Under the pieces are notes generated by a model. That model was not told where the DNA came from, made no database searches, and saw only the letters and a list, made by a program, of their open reading frames with translations. The position numbers were made by a program, and so were the translations under genes. From Granulosicoccus sp965214025 (GTDB lineage Bacteria > Pseudomonadota > Gammaproteobacteria > Granulosicoccales > Granulosicoccaceae), in contig CBDCAW010000034.1 of NCBI GenBank assembly GCA_965214025.1, forward strand, positions 62,001 to 126,000: DNA of 64,000 nt. The letters are read 5' to 3'. This document shows positions 9,934 to 18,507 of this stretch, one piece after another. Within the stretch, counting starts at the first letter, position 1. Each line of letters starts with the position of its first letter.

Positions 9934-11163
9934 TCAGGCAGCACCGAGCGCCAGCACCGCATTCGTACCGCCGAACGCGAACGAGTTTGACAGCATGGTG
10001 CGAACGTCCACAGCCGAGCGTGCCCGGTTCGGTACGTAATCCAGATCACAAGCCGGATCAGGCACACTCAGATGCACCGTGGGCAACAACAGCCCGGCTT
10101 GCATCGATAGCAGGCTCAGCACGCATTCGAGCGCACCGGCGGCACCCAGCAGATGCCCGTGCATGGCCTTGGTCGCGCTGACCGGTACGTGATCCGCACG
10201 CTCGGCGAAAACCTGACGGATCGCGGTGGTTTCCGTGGCATCGTTAGCCTGGGTGCCGGTGCCATGCGCATTGATCGCATCGATGTCGCCCACCGCGAGC
10301 GATGCACTCTTCATGGCCATGCGCATGGCGTCCGCCGGCCCGTCCGTGCCAGGCTTGGTGATATGGCTGGCATCGTTGGTCAGACCGTAGCCGAGAATCT
10401 CGCCGTGGATATCAGCCCCGCGGGCCAGGGCCCGTTCTCGTGCCTCGAGTGTCAGCACGGCCGCGCCTTCTCCCAGCACCATGCCGGTGCGGTTGCGTGA
10501 GAACGGCCGACAGGATGCCGATGGTTCGTCCACATCGATCGATGCGAGCGTCTGCAGCGATTCCCAGGCTTTCAGTGAACCACACGACAGGGGAGCTTCC
10601 GACCCTCCGGCCAGCGCGACGTCCAGCTGACCGCTGGCCACCCGCATCCAGGCTTCTCCGATGGCCACGGTAGACGATGAGCAAGCGGTGGAATAGGTCA
10701 GGTTCGGACCACGCAGGTCGTGTTCGATGCCGATCCAGGCAGCCGCGGCGTTGTGCATGCCCATCAACACCGTGAATGGCTTGATGCGATCGACACCGGC
10801 TTCGTAGAGCGTTCGGTAGCTGGCATCCATCGACAGGGTGCCCCCCATGCCGGTTCCGAGAAAGACACCGGCGCTGGCCCGATCAAGATCGTTCAGCACA
10901 TCGCAGGCGCTGGCAACGGCCTGATTGGCCGCATACAGCGCCATGATGCTGAATCGATCGAGCATGCGGCGCCGCGGCGCGTCGAGCACCGCGGCCGCAT
11001 CCAGACTGCTGGTGGCCGCCAGAGGGTTCCTGAGCCTGCCCACCCCTTGCCCCTCGAACCGATGAACACCCGATACCCCACCGCCGGCGTTGTCGAGAAT
11101 GGCGGCCGGGCTGCTGCCCAGAGGTGAGACGACACCGATTCCACTGACGACCACACGTCTCAC
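9934..11163 (-). CDS. Beta-ketoacyl-ACP synthase (FabF-like ketosynthase)
   Basis: A 409-residue ketosynthase that condenses an acyl thioester with malonyl-ACP. The Cys-His-His triad is complete: Cys in YSTACSSST, His in NAHGTGTQAND and His in KAMHGHLLGAAG. The N-terminus RRVVVSGIGVVSPLGS is the usual FabF beginning, so GTG at 11163 is taken as the start rather than the longer open frame. This GTG overlaps the stop of the ACP gene (GTGA). It is the last gene of the - strand type III PKS cluster and has its own ACP, so it probably builds or elongates a dedicated acyl starter rather than serving general fatty-acid synthesis. That role is inference. Confidence 0.85.
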   Translation of the reverse strand: MRRVVVSGIGVVSPLGSSPAAILDNAGGGVSGVHRFEGQGVGRLRNPLAATSSLDAAAVLDAPRRRMLDRFSIMALYAANQAVASACDVLNDLDRASAGVFLGTGMGGTLSMDASYRTLYEAGVDRIKPFTVLMGMHNAAAAWIGIEHDLRGPNLTYSTACSSSTVAIGEAWMRVASGQLDVALAGGSEAPLSCGSLKAWESLQTLASIDVDEPSASCRPFSRNRTGMVLGEGAAVLTLEARERALARGADIHGEILGYGLTNDASHITKPGTDGPADAMRMAMKSASLAVGDIDAINAHGTGTQANDATETTAIRQVFAERADHVPVSATKAMHGHLLGAAGALECVLSLLSMQAGLLLPTVHLSVPDPACDLDYVPNRARSAVDVRTMLSNSFAFGGTNAVLALGAA

Positions 11164-11432
11164 GGGACCCGGCCCGAAGTGACTTTGGGCGCTTGGCGCT
11201 GCTCGTCCACAAGCCGGTCTATGTAATCTGCCACGTCGCCCAGGGTTTCCAGCGGTTCCGGGTCGGACGGCAGGTTGATGCCGAATTGCTCTTCGACCGT
11301 CCACAGCAATTCGATGGTGCCGAGTGAATCGACGCCAAGACTCTCCAGTGTGGCTTCTGCTACGAGGCGCTCCTCATCGAGTTCGTACTCGCTGACGAGA
11401 ATCTCACGCAAGGCGTCCAGTGTCGTCGTCAT
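11160..11432 (-). CDS. Acyl carrier protein
   Basis: A 90-residue acidic protein with the phosphopantetheine site LGVDSLGTIELL, whose serine takes the 4'-phosphopantetheine arm. The pattern, a helical acidic domain with this DSL motif near residue 35, is that of a discrete ACP. Its start overlaps the stop of the FAD oxidoreductase (ATGA) and its stop overlaps the start of the ketosynthase (GTGA). Such tight coupling argues that it carries intermediates for this cluster. It is more divergent than a housekeeping AcpP. Confidence 0.85.
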   Translation of the reverse strand: MTTTLDALREILVSEYELDEERLVAEATLESLGVDSLGTIELLWTVEEQFGINLPSDPEPLETLGDVADYIDRLVDEQRQAPKVTSGRVP

Positions 11433-12733
11433 GTCGGGTTCTCTCGCAGAAGGGCTACATCGATAGATTCGCTCGCCGATCGGGTCTTGCCGCCCCAGCG
11501 TGCGCCATGAGTGAGCAGCGGCGGGCAGGCACGGGTCAGTGCTATCAACGCCCTGGCCGTGGCGGGGCGCATGGCCACATGTGCAAAGCCTGCGGCGAGT
11601 CGCAGGCGCTGTGCGAATGCCCGCCGCCAGGCGATCGCGTAGGGAGCAGCAATACGTGTGCTCAAACCCGGCGACGCCGGATCATGGGCGAGCAGGCGGG
11701 CGCTCAGCATCGCAGCCGACTGCAATGCCATGCTCATGCCCTCGCCAAGTATCGGATGTGCCTCGCCCGCGGCATTGCCGACCCGCAGGATCCGATCAGC
11801 ACCGCTCAGCCTGATACCCGGTCGCAACGGTCCAGATGCAAGCCAGGCACCCGAACGCAGGGCACCGTTCAATACACTTTCGACCCCCGCGTTCTCCTGC
11901 TTCAGCCAAGCCTCGACCGCCAGCCCCGCGCGCATCCCGGGCATCTGACGCCGCAGTGCATTCAGCCGATCGCGCCTGATGCAGCAGGCGATGGTGGTCA
12001 CGGCGTCGCCTGCGACCACCATGCCACCGTAGCCCCCGTCCAGGGCGAGCACACTGATGGTGGCTTCACGATGCGATGAGCCGAGAAAGTTGGCCTTGAA
12101 CGCCAGCAGGTCGTCATCGTGCCGGGCAACCTTGCCCGACGCCCTGCCCGCCGCCGAGCGCTCAGCCGCGGCGCTCCGATCACCCGTCACGGGCACACCG
12201 GCCAGGCTTTCCCACGAACCGTGGGCGTCGATCAGCACGCTGCCATGCAGCGTACGTCGTTCGTCGGATTCGATACTGCGCACCTGGCACTGCCAGGCCC
12301 CCGGGGCCCCGGTTATTCCCTGCACCAGCCAGGGTTGCATCACCTTTGCTCCAGCCGCGCACGCCTCGCCGAGCAGCGCGGTATCCAGCGACTCGCGACC
12401 GACCGCGCAACCCCACGGAAACCGCGCATGCCCGGCTCGCGGCAGGTTCGCCCTGACTTCACCGTCAGCATGCAGCAGCGCCACGTTCTGCAGGGCCATG
12501 CCAGCCTTGTCGAAGACCGACGTGGCGACACCCAGGGTTTCGAGCAACGGCAGATTGCTGGCTGCCACACATTCGCCACACACCTTGCGACGCGGAAAAC
12601 GCGTCTTTTCCACCACAGCCACCGACCATCCGGCACGCGCCAGCAGGGTCGCCGTCGCCGCTCCGGCCACACCCGCACCGACGATGATCGCGTCGTGGTG
12701 TACCGTGGTTTCCAGAGCATCATTCATGATCAT
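11429..12733 (-). CDS. FAD-dependent oxidoreductase (geranylgeranyl reductase/halogenase-like)
   Basis: A 434-residue flavoprotein. The N-terminal dinucleotide-binding motif DAIIVGAGVAGAATATLL binds FAD and is followed by VEKTRFPRRKVCGE, typical of the geranylgeranyl-reductase/tryptophan-halogenase superfamily. A second FAD block, GNAAGEAHPILGEGMSMALQSA, lies toward the C-terminus. Members reduce or hydroxylate polyketide and isoprenoid products. The start could be ATG 12733 or 12727; both overlap the end of the methyltransferase gene. The stop overlaps the ACP start. Position in the cluster suggests tailoring of an ACP-bound or released polyketide; the exact reaction is not determinable. Confidence 0.8.
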   Translation of the reverse strand: MIMNDALETTVHHDAIIVGAGVAGAATATLLARAGWSVAVVEKTRFPRRKVCGECVAASNLPLLETLGVATSVFDKAGMALQNVALLHADGEVRANLPRAGHARFPWGCAVGRESLDTALLGEACAAGAKVMQPWLVQGITGAPGAWQCQVRSIESDERRTLHGSVLIDAHGSWESLAGVPVTGDRSAAAERSAAGRASGKVARHDDDLLAFKANFLGSSHREATISVLALDGGYGGMVVAGDAVTTIACCIRRDRLNALRRQMPGMRAGLAVEAWLKQENAGVESVLNGALRSGAWLASGPLRPGIRLSGADRILRVGNAAGEAHPILGEGMSMALQSAAMLSARLLAHDPASPGLSTRIAAPYAIAWRRAFAQRLRLAAGFAHVAMRPATARALIALTRACPPLLTHGARWGGKTRSASESIDVALLRENPT

Positions 12734-13463
12734 GGATTTGCCGGTGCGCCTGGAAACAGTGACTGAAAAGCCCCGCCCGATGTTCATCGATGCTCCACGA
12801 CGGATCATTCTGCGGCCATAAAGCGGTGAGCTCACGATCACGAAATCCGGCATGCACGCTGAGCACGGCATCTTCCCGGGTCACCGCGTTCGCACCGAGG
12901 GTACCCACCAGATGACTGCCTGCCAGCGCCAGAGCGCCACGGTGTGGCTCGCAGGCCAGAAACGCCTGGCTCCGGCCGGCAATGGCCGTGAGCAGAAGGG
13001 TCAGCTCCGGCGTCCTGAAATGGTGCAGGAACAGCGAGGTGATGATCAGGTCCCAACGCCCGGGTTCAGCCGAATCGAATGCTGGCCGTCCGTTCGGTGC
13101 CGCCCAGTCCATGACGTCCATCGTCTGCACCGAGACCTGCCAGCCGTGCTCGGCGTGCGCCAGCCGGATCGACTCGCTGACGACCGGCTGCCGGTCGAGC
13201 GACGTCAGTTCGACCGGTCCGCACGATGGCCCCAATGCTCGCGCCAGGCGCAACGACAGGCTGCCATCACCCGAGCCCAGCTCGAGCACCCTCAATGGCC
13301 AGGCCTGATCGCGTGTTCCGAGCAGCGCACGCCAACCTCGCCGCAGCATCGAACAGGTACCCATGGCTCGATGCACCCGTTGCAGATCACGACGCGAGCG
13401 GCGCGCACGCGGATCGGTCGGTGGCAGGTGATCCAGGGTTTCGGGCACCACCACCCGAACCAT
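12720..13463 (-). CDS. Class I SAM-dependent methyltransferase
   Basis: A 247-residue protein with the SAM-binding motif I VLELGSGDGSLSLRLA, a later acidic motif (TSLDRQP) and the WDLIITSLFLHHF block typical of class I methyltransferases. ATG at 13463 is chosen because the upstream part of the open frame is an antisense-like reading of the type III PKS gene. The gene begins 19 bp after the PKS stop and overlaps the FAD oxidoreductase start. Methyltransferases following type III PKS genes often O-methylate alkylpyrones or resorcinols (the BpsA/BpsB pair of Bacillus is an example), so such a role is likely but inferred. Confidence 0.8.
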   Translation of the reverse strand: MVRVVVPETLDHLPPTDPRARRSRRDLQRVHRAMGTCSMLRRGWRALLGTRDQAWPLRVLELGSGDGSLSLRLARALGPSCGPVELTSLDRQPVVSESIRLAHAEHGWQVSVQTMDVMDWAAPNGRPAFDSAEPGRWDLIITSLFLHHFRTPELTLLLTAIAGRSQAFLACEPHRGALALAGSHLVGTLGANAVTREDAVLSVHAGFRDRELTALWPQNDPSWSIDEHRAGLFSHCFQAHRQIHDHE

Positions 13464-13482
13464 GCTCACTGGAAGTGTCTCG

Positions 13483-14559
13483 TCACGCGCGTACGTCCAG
13501 CAAGGCACCGTGACAACTGAATCCGGCGCCGAACGAAGACAGCCACCAGTGCCCGGCGGGCGCTTTATCCGCCAGTGCCGCTTCCAACACGAAGTAGACG
13601 AACGCACTGGACAGGTTGCCGTACTCGCGCAGGATGGCCGCACTGTGGGCGAGCGCCTCATGGGGCATCTCCAGCCGACGTTCCAGTTCCAGCAACACAT
13701 CGCGCCCGCCGGCATGCATGATCCACGTGGTGATATCCCGCTGAGTGAGATCATGGCGCTTCAGCACAGTGCCGAGCACACGCTGCGCGTAGTCGCCTGC
13801 GATGGCCGGCACCGCACGCGTCAATATGTTGCGCAACAGGCCGCCACGATGCTCGAACATGAGCTTGTCACGCCGGCTCGGATCGATCAGAGACGTGCTG
13901 TCCAGCCACCGGATGGTCGGACCGCACCCGCTGCCCGGACTACCGGATACCACGGCCGCACCCGCCCCATCGCCGAACAGGCAGGCACTGATGAGCACGC
14001 CGGGGTCATTGTCGAGATACATGGCTGCCGAACTCACCTCCACGCACACGGAGAGCACCCTTTCCGCGCTGCCTGCGCTTACCAGCGCATTCGACAATTG
14101 CAGATTGGGTACCGCCGCGGCACAGCCCTGACCGACGAGATCGAAGGCCTGCACATTCTCGCGCAGGCCCAGACGCTCGACCACGTAGCCGGACAACCCC
14201 GGACACAGATAGCCGGTACAGGTGCTGACCACGATGGCGTCGATGTCGCCCGGGGCCAGACCGGTACGCTGCAGAGCCTGTTCGCAGGCCTCTGCCGCCA
14301 GGGCCGGCGCATGAGTCAGGAAGCGCTGTGACAAGGTGTCGGGATCGATATCGAATACGTCATCGAGCGCATCGACAGCGAGCCGCCGAGCTTCGATACC
14401 GTTGTCGCGCTGCAGCACCGTGCGTGCGACGAGATGAGCCCGGGTATCCAGCTTCGCATACCAGTCGGAGCCTTCGAAAGCGGCCAGGCATGCAGCCTTG
14501 GTGTATCGAGCGGCAGGAGTGGCGGTGCCAGTGCCGAGGATGAACATGGCTGACGACAT
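13483..14559 (-). CDS. Type III polyketide synthase (chalcone/stilbene synthase family)
   Basis: A 358-residue homodimeric-type ketosynthase. Counting from ATG 14559, the catalytic triad is Cys146 (LVGQGCAAAVPNL), His282 (WIMHAGG) and Asn315 (REYGNLSSAF). Length and the C-terminal FGAGFSCHGALL, matching the family GFGPG-type loop, fit a type III PKS. Such enzymes extend an acyl starter with malonyl-CoA and cyclise it to pyrones, resorcinols or phloroglucinols. A second possible start is ATG 14547. It is the first gene of a five-gene - strand unit. A discrete ACP and ketosynthase in the unit suggest that the starter may be delivered from ACP, as known for some type III PKSs fed by fatty-acid-like machinery; this is inference. 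Confidence 0.88.
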   Translation of the reverse strand: MSSAMFILGTGTATPAARYTKAACLAAFEGSDWYAKLDTRAHLVARTVLQRDNGIEARRLAVDALDDVFDIDPDTLSQRFLTHAPALAAEACEQALQRTGLAPGDIDAIVVSTCTGYLCPGLSGYVVERLGLRENVQAFDLVGQGCAAAVPNLQLSNALVSAGSAERVLSVCVEVSSAAMYLDNDPGVLISACLFGDGAGAAVVSGSPGSGCGPTIRWLDSTSLIDPSRRDKLMFEHRGGLLRNILTRAVPAIAGDYAQRVLGTVLKRHDLTQRDITTWIMHAGGRDVLLELERRLEMPHEALAHSAAILREYGNLSSAFVYFVLEAALADKAPAGHWWLSSFGAGFSCHGALLDVRA

Positions 14560-14560
14560 C

Positions 14561-14588
14561 TCTTGAGCGAAGGGTCTTGAGCGAAGTG
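14561..14588 (-). repeat. 14-bp tandem duplication just upstream of the type III PKS start
   Basis: Two adjacent 14-bp copies (14561-14574 and 14575-14588) differ at one base; on the + strand each reads TCTTGAGCGAAGGG or TCTTGAGCGAAGTG. They lie directly before the PKS start codon on the - strand and so within the presumed leader or ribosome-binding region. They may be a regulator site or a simple duplication. Confidence 0.6.
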
Positions 14589-14750
14589 CGCCATCGCGCA
14601 TCGCTGTGCCTACTGTAGCAGAGGCGGCAGAGGCCGCTGCCACGAGGCGGCAGGGATTGTCAAAATGCCCGCGACCCTCGGCTCCCGTCGCCGCTGCGAG
14701 GTCGCGTGGTAGCATCGCGCTCACCGTTTCCTGACCGATCAAAGGCCACC

Positions 14751-14972
14751 GTGCGCTACCGCGAAGGCGAAACCCCCGACCCATCCATACCTCACGGCGA
14801 GAGCATGCACGGCATGCTGACCCTGTCGATGTTCATGTCGATCGCCATCGGCATCGCCCTGCTGCTGCTCGGCCTGCGCGGCAACGTCATGTGGCTGAAG
14901 GCCTGGAGCATCGGCCTGATCTTCTTCAGTGTGCTGTACCTGTTGCTCGAGGCGGCGGGGTACCACTGGTAA
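14751..14972 (+). CDS. Small two-helix membrane protein of unknown function
   Basis: A 73-residue protein starting at GTG 14751, which is preceded by AAAGG with a 5-base spacer. It has two hydrophobic segments, MLTLSMFMSIAIGIALLLLG and SIGLIFFSVLYLLLEAAG, separated by a short charged turn (RGNVMWLKAW), so it should span the inner membrane twice. I do not recognise a family. It sits alone between the divergently read type III PKS gene and a convergent phosphoribosyltransferase gene. The open frame could start at 14706, but that part has no supporting features. Confidence 0.6.
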   Translation: MRYREGETPDPSIPHGESMHGMLTLSMFMSIAIGIALLLLGLRGNVMWLKAWSIGLIFFSVLYLLLEAAGYHW

Positions 14973-15040
14973 CGGCTTCGGGCCATCTTTCGGATGGCGG
15001 CGCATGAGTGCCGCGAGCATCGGCAGCCGCGTACTACCCC

Positions 15041-15622
15041 TCAGTCACCCACCGATTCCTTCGCCTCCTTCAGCACCTCGAACAGTTCCGGCCGATGCTG
15101 ACGTACTTCATCGTCCGTCAGCCCCTCCAGGGAATGCGGAAACTTGATCCACCGATCCGTTTCGTGCAGGAAATAGTCCGGCACACGATCCGTCAGATTT
15201 CTATCAGGCTTGTAGTAAGGCACGGCCACGCGCACATCATGTGGCATGTTCAACCGCGTCAGTTCCTGCAGCCGCGTGATGATCGCCTCGATGCTCCGCC
15301 CGGTGTCGTACACGTCGTCCACGATCAGCAAACGATCGTCGTGGCTGATCTTCTTCACCAGATAGCTGAGGCTGAACACCTGCACGGTACTGGCCTGCCG
15401 ATCGATCGCCTGGTACGAGGCGGTACGAATGGCGATGTGGTCGCTATGGATGCCGCGGTACGCGAGCAGTTCCTGCATGGCGATACCCATCGGTGCACCA
15501 CCGCGCCACACGGCAACGATGAAGCTGGGCCGAAACCCGCTGCGATACACGTCGGCAGCCAACCGGAAGGAGTCCTCCAGCAGGATCTGCGCGTCCAGGT
15601 AGAGTTTCTGTGTCATGGGCAT
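15041..15622 (-). CDS. Phosphoribosyltransferase (Pribosyltran family)
   Basis: A 193-residue type I phosphoribosyltransferase-fold protein. The PRPP-binding loop is LLIVDDVYDTGRSIEAI, two acidic residues followed by DTGRS. The N-terminal VAVWRGGAPMG matches the pyrophosphate-binding loop of hypoxanthine/xanthine-type enzymes. Members salvage purine bases using PRPP or act as regulators. The start may be ATG 15622 or 15616. It shares clear similarity along its full length with the divergent neighbour at 15743-16363, so the two are paralogues. It ends without a recognisable terminator, convergent to the small membrane-protein gene. Confidence 0.8.
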   Translation of the reverse strand: MPMTQKLYLDAQILLEDSFRLAADVYRSGFRPSFIVAVWRGGAPMGIAMQELLAYRGIHSDHIAIRTASYQAIDRQASTVQVFSLSYLVKKISHDDRLLIVDDVYDTGRSIEAIITRLQELTRLNMPHDVRVAVPYYKPDRNLTDRVPDYFLHETDRWIKFPHSLEGLTDDEVRQHRPELFEVLKEAKESVGD

Positions 15623-15742
15623 AGACTACACGGCATCGAAATCCGTGCGACCGGAACGATGCGTGTTTCCGTGCCATGTGCGTAGCCTGCACCGGTCATG
15701 TTGCCGATGACGTGCCAGGCCGCTCAGGTAGAATCGTCCCGC

Positions 15743-16363
15743 GTGAACACCAAGCGATACATTCATGAAGCCGACCTGCTGCGCGATGCCTACCGCCTCG
15801 GCGTGGCCATCGCCGACTCGGGCTTTCGTCCCACGTTCATCGTCGGCCTGTGGCGCGGCGGCAGCTCGGTGGGTATCGCTGTGCAGGAGTGTCTGCAGTA
15901 CCTTGGCATCAATGCCAACCACATCGCCGTACGCACCTCGTATCGCGGCATGGCCAGCTACCAACGCATGGTCGATAACCCGGCGGACGAGATTCGGGTG
16001 CACGGCACCCAGTACTTGCTGGAAACCCTGAACGCCGACGACTCACTACTGATCGTGGATGACGTGTTCAGTTCGGGCCTGACGGCCGCTGCCGTGATCC
16101 GAAGGCTGGAATCGCGACTCAAACGCAACACGCCGCATCAGATCCGCATCGCCGCGCCCTGGTACAAGCCTGCGTACAACCGTACCGATCGGCGACCGGA
16201 CCATTACTTGCACACCACGGAAGACTGGCTGGTCATGCCCTACGAACTCACCGGCCTGACCCGCGAGGAAATCGCGGCCAACAAACCGTTCATGCTGCCC
16301 ATTCTCGACAGCCTCGATCTACCCCCGCCGGCACCTGCCGGCGACTACGACATCGACTCATGA
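15743..16363 (+). CDS. Phosphoribosyltransferase (paralogue of the divergent neighbour)
   Basis: A 206-residue protein with VGLWRGGSSVG in the pyrophosphate loop region and LLIVDDVFSSGLTAAAV at the PRPP loop position. Here DTG of the normal loop is replaced by SSG, which may weaken or alter PRPP binding. GTG at 15743 is chosen because the protein then aligns from its first residues with the paralogue at 15041-15622; the open frame reaches 15698. Its stop overlaps the next start as ATGA, coupling it to the DUF368 membrane protein. The two phosphoribosyltransferases are read outward from a shared 120-bp region and may be co-regulated. Confidence 0.78.
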   Translation: MNTKRYIHEADLLRDAYRLGVAIADSGFRPTFIVGLWRGGSSVGIAVQECLQYLGINANHIAVRTSYRGMASYQRMVDNPADEIRVHGTQYLLETLNADDSLLIVDDVFSSGLTAAAVIRRLESRLKRNTPHQIRIAAPWYKPAYNRTDRRPDHYLHTTEDWLVMPYELTGLTREEIAANKPFMLPILDSLDLPPPAPAGDYDIDS

Positions 16364-17274
16364 CCAACGACCTGCTGCTCTTCATCAAGGGCCTCGCCAT
16401 GGGCGCGGCCAACGTGATCCCCGGCGTGTCCGGTGGCACCATCGCTCTGATCACGGGCATCTACGAGCGGCTCATCAACGCCATCAAGTCGTTCGATCTG
16501 CAGGCCGCGCGCCTGTTACTGGCACGAGACATCAAGGGCCTCTGGCAGCACGTGGATGGCCGCTGGCTGAGCCTGTTGCTCGGTGGAATCGCGGTCAGCA
16601 TCTTCACGCTCGCACGCCTGTTCGAGTACCTGCTCGAACACCACGAACGCTACACCATGGCCTTTTTCTTCGGCCTGATTCTGTTGTCGGTGGTGTCTGT
16701 GGGGCGCAAGGTCGGCCATTGGGGTGTGGCGACGATCCTTGCGCTGGTGGTCGGCACCGTGATCGCTGCCGGCATCGCCCTGGTGGTGCCCGCTTCCCAG
16801 AACGACTCCTTCGCGTACCTGTTTCTGTGTGGCGTGCTCGCGATCAGCAGCATGGTACTGCCCGGGCTATCCGGCTCCTTCGTGCTGATCATTCTCGGCA
16901 ACTACGCACTCGTGCTGGCCGCGATCAGTGGTCTCAACTTGAGCGTGCTGCTACCGCTGGCATTGGGTTGCGCCTTCGGGCTGGTCGCGTTCACCCAGGT
17001 GCTTGCATGGGTATTGAAGCACTACGAGCAGCAGACCATCGCGCTGATGACAGGCTTCGTGCTCGGCTCGCTGCTGGTGATCTGGCCGTGGAAGGAGACA
17101 CTGGTGCAGATGATAGAACGGCCCGGCAAGCCCCCCAAGGAAGCCGTGCAGGGCTACGAATGGTTCCTGCCGAATCTGGCTTCGACGGAAACCTGGATCG
17201 CCATCGCGATGATGCTCGCCGGTATCGCCGTCATCGCACTGATGGAAAGGGTCTCTGCCGTCGAGCCAGGCTGA
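16360..17274 (+). CDS. DUF368 family membrane protein (candidate polyprenyl-phosphate translocase)
   Basis: A 304-residue protein with about eight hydrophobic segments. The family-defining repeat appears twice: AANVIPGVSGGTIALITGIYE near the N-terminus and SSMVLPGLSGSFVLIILGNY in the middle, which indicates an inverted duplicated fold. DUF368 proteins have recently been linked to recycling of undecaprenyl phosphate across the inner membrane (PopT). Which lipid this member handles is not visible. Its start overlaps the stop of the phosphoribosyltransferase gene. Its 3' end overlaps the convergent MFS gene by 44 bp. Confidence 0.85.
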   Translation: MTNDLLLFIKGLAMGAANVIPGVSGGTIALITGIYERLINAIKSFDLQAARLLLARDIKGLWQHVDGRWLSLLLGGIAVSIFTLARLFEYLLEHHERYTMAFFFGLILLSVVSVGRKVGHWGVATILALVVGTVIAAGIALVVPASQNDSFAYLFLCGVLAISSMVLPGLSGSFVLIILGNYALVLAAISGLNLSVLLPLALGCAFGLVAFTQVLAWVLKHYEQQTIALMTGFVLGSLLVIWPWKETLVQMIERPGKPPKEAVQGYEWFLPNLASTETWIAIAMMLAGIAVIALMERVSAVEPG

Positions 17275-18463
17275 CCAGCACCAGCAGAGCGACGGCCAGC
17301 GAAGCCGTCGTCCAGACCATCGGCATGGCCGTGCCATCGTGCAGCACACTGATCGCCAGCGCCGCCGTACCGGCGACGCATTGTTCCAGACCACTGAGCA
17401 TGGCCGACGCGGTTCCGGCCTGCCCGTCGATCGAGCGCAGTGCGCGGCTGGGAGCCACCGCGAACAACGGCCCCATGCCGAAGGTCATCACCGAATAGGT
17501 CGCCACCAGAGTCAAAGGGGTAAGCGTATCGATCAGGATGACGCCCATCAACAGGGTTGCGCCAGTCACGATACAACCGAGCCCGAGGTGCATCAGTAGC
17601 TCGCCTGGCCAGCGATCGGCAAGCCGAGAGGCCAGCAGACTACCGAAGAAGAAGGCGATCACGATAGCCGCCTGGTAGTAACCGAAGTGCTGGGTGGCCA
17701 CGTCGAGCCGTTCGATCAGTACGAAGGGTGCAGCCGTGATGAACACCAGGATCAATCCGAGGGCCACACCGCACATCAGGCTGTGCAGCAGGAAATCACT
17801 GTTGTTGATCAGCGTGAGGTAACGACGTAGCACCCGGGTCGGCTGCAAGGCCTGCAGATCGGGTGTGGTGGATTCCGGCAGATACCGCCAGACCACCGCA
17901 CAGGTCGCCGCCGACAGGCCAGCGATGACGATGAAGTTGCTCTGCCAGCCGAAGGCGACGTGCAGGTAACCGCCGAGAATCGGCCCGACCGCCGGTGCCA
18001 CCGCGATCACCATGCCCAGCAGCGCCAGTGCCCGAACCTGCTCCTGCTCGTCGTAGAGATCCTTCAGGATCGCCAGACCCAGTACCGCTTCGGCCGCCGC
18101 CGCGATGCCCAGCAGAATGCGAGCGGCCAGTAGCTGCTCGATACTCTGCGCCGCGGCGCAGATCAGCGACAGCACCACCACCGTCGCCAGCGACCACAGC
18201 ATGACGGGGCGCCTGCCGAAGCGATCCGACAGTGGCCCGTGGAACAACTGCGCGATGCCGAAGGCCAGCAGGTTCAGGCTGATGGTGAGCTTCACCAGCG
18301 TCGGTGTAGTGTCGAAATAGCCCACCATGTCCGGCAGGCTGGGGGAATACATGTCGGTGGACATGATGGTCACGCTGGAAGCAAGCACCAGAATGCCGAT
18401 GATCAGCGGCAGGCTCGGTCGTGATTTCACGAATACTTGCTTATTCCGCCATCCGAAGTTCAA
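17231..18463 (-). CDS. MFS transporter, Bcr/CflA drug-resistance type
   Basis: A 410-residue protein with about 12 hydrophobic segments. The loop after the second helix is HGPLSDRFGRRPVMLW, the MFS signature in the form found in Bcr/CflA (DHA1) exporters, and helix 5 has the antiporter-type motif APAVGPILGGYL. The STDMYSPSLPDMVGYF segment at helix 1 is also characteristic. Likely role: proton-coupled efflux of a drug-like or metabolite substrate at the inner membrane. It lies 44 bp after the substrate-binding-protein gene on the same strand and might be the last gene of that operon. Its 3' end overlaps the DUF368 gene. Confidence 0.82.
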   Translation of the reverse strand: MNFGWRNKQVFVKSRPSLPLIIGILVLASSVTIMSTDMYSPSLPDMVGYFDTTPTLVKLTISLNLLAFGIAQLFHGPLSDRFGRRPVMLWSLATVVVLSLICAAAQSIEQLLAARILLGIAAAAEAVLGLAILKDLYDEQEQVRALALLGMVIAVAPAVGPILGGYLHVAFGWQSNFIVIAGLSAATCAVVWRYLPESTTPDLQALQPTRVLRRYLTLINNSDFLLHSLMCGVALGLILVFITAAPFVLIERLDVATQHFGYYQAAIVIAFFFGSLLASRLADRWPGELLMHLGLGCIVTGATLLMGVILIDTLTPLTLVATYSVMTFGMGPLFAVAPSRALRSIDGQAGTASAMLSGLEQCVAGTAALAISVLHDGTAMPMVWTTASLAVALLVLVSLARRQRPFPSVR

Positions 18464-18507
18464 CTCGCTGATCCGGATAGTTCTCGTCGGTCACGGCCAC
18501 CTGCTTC

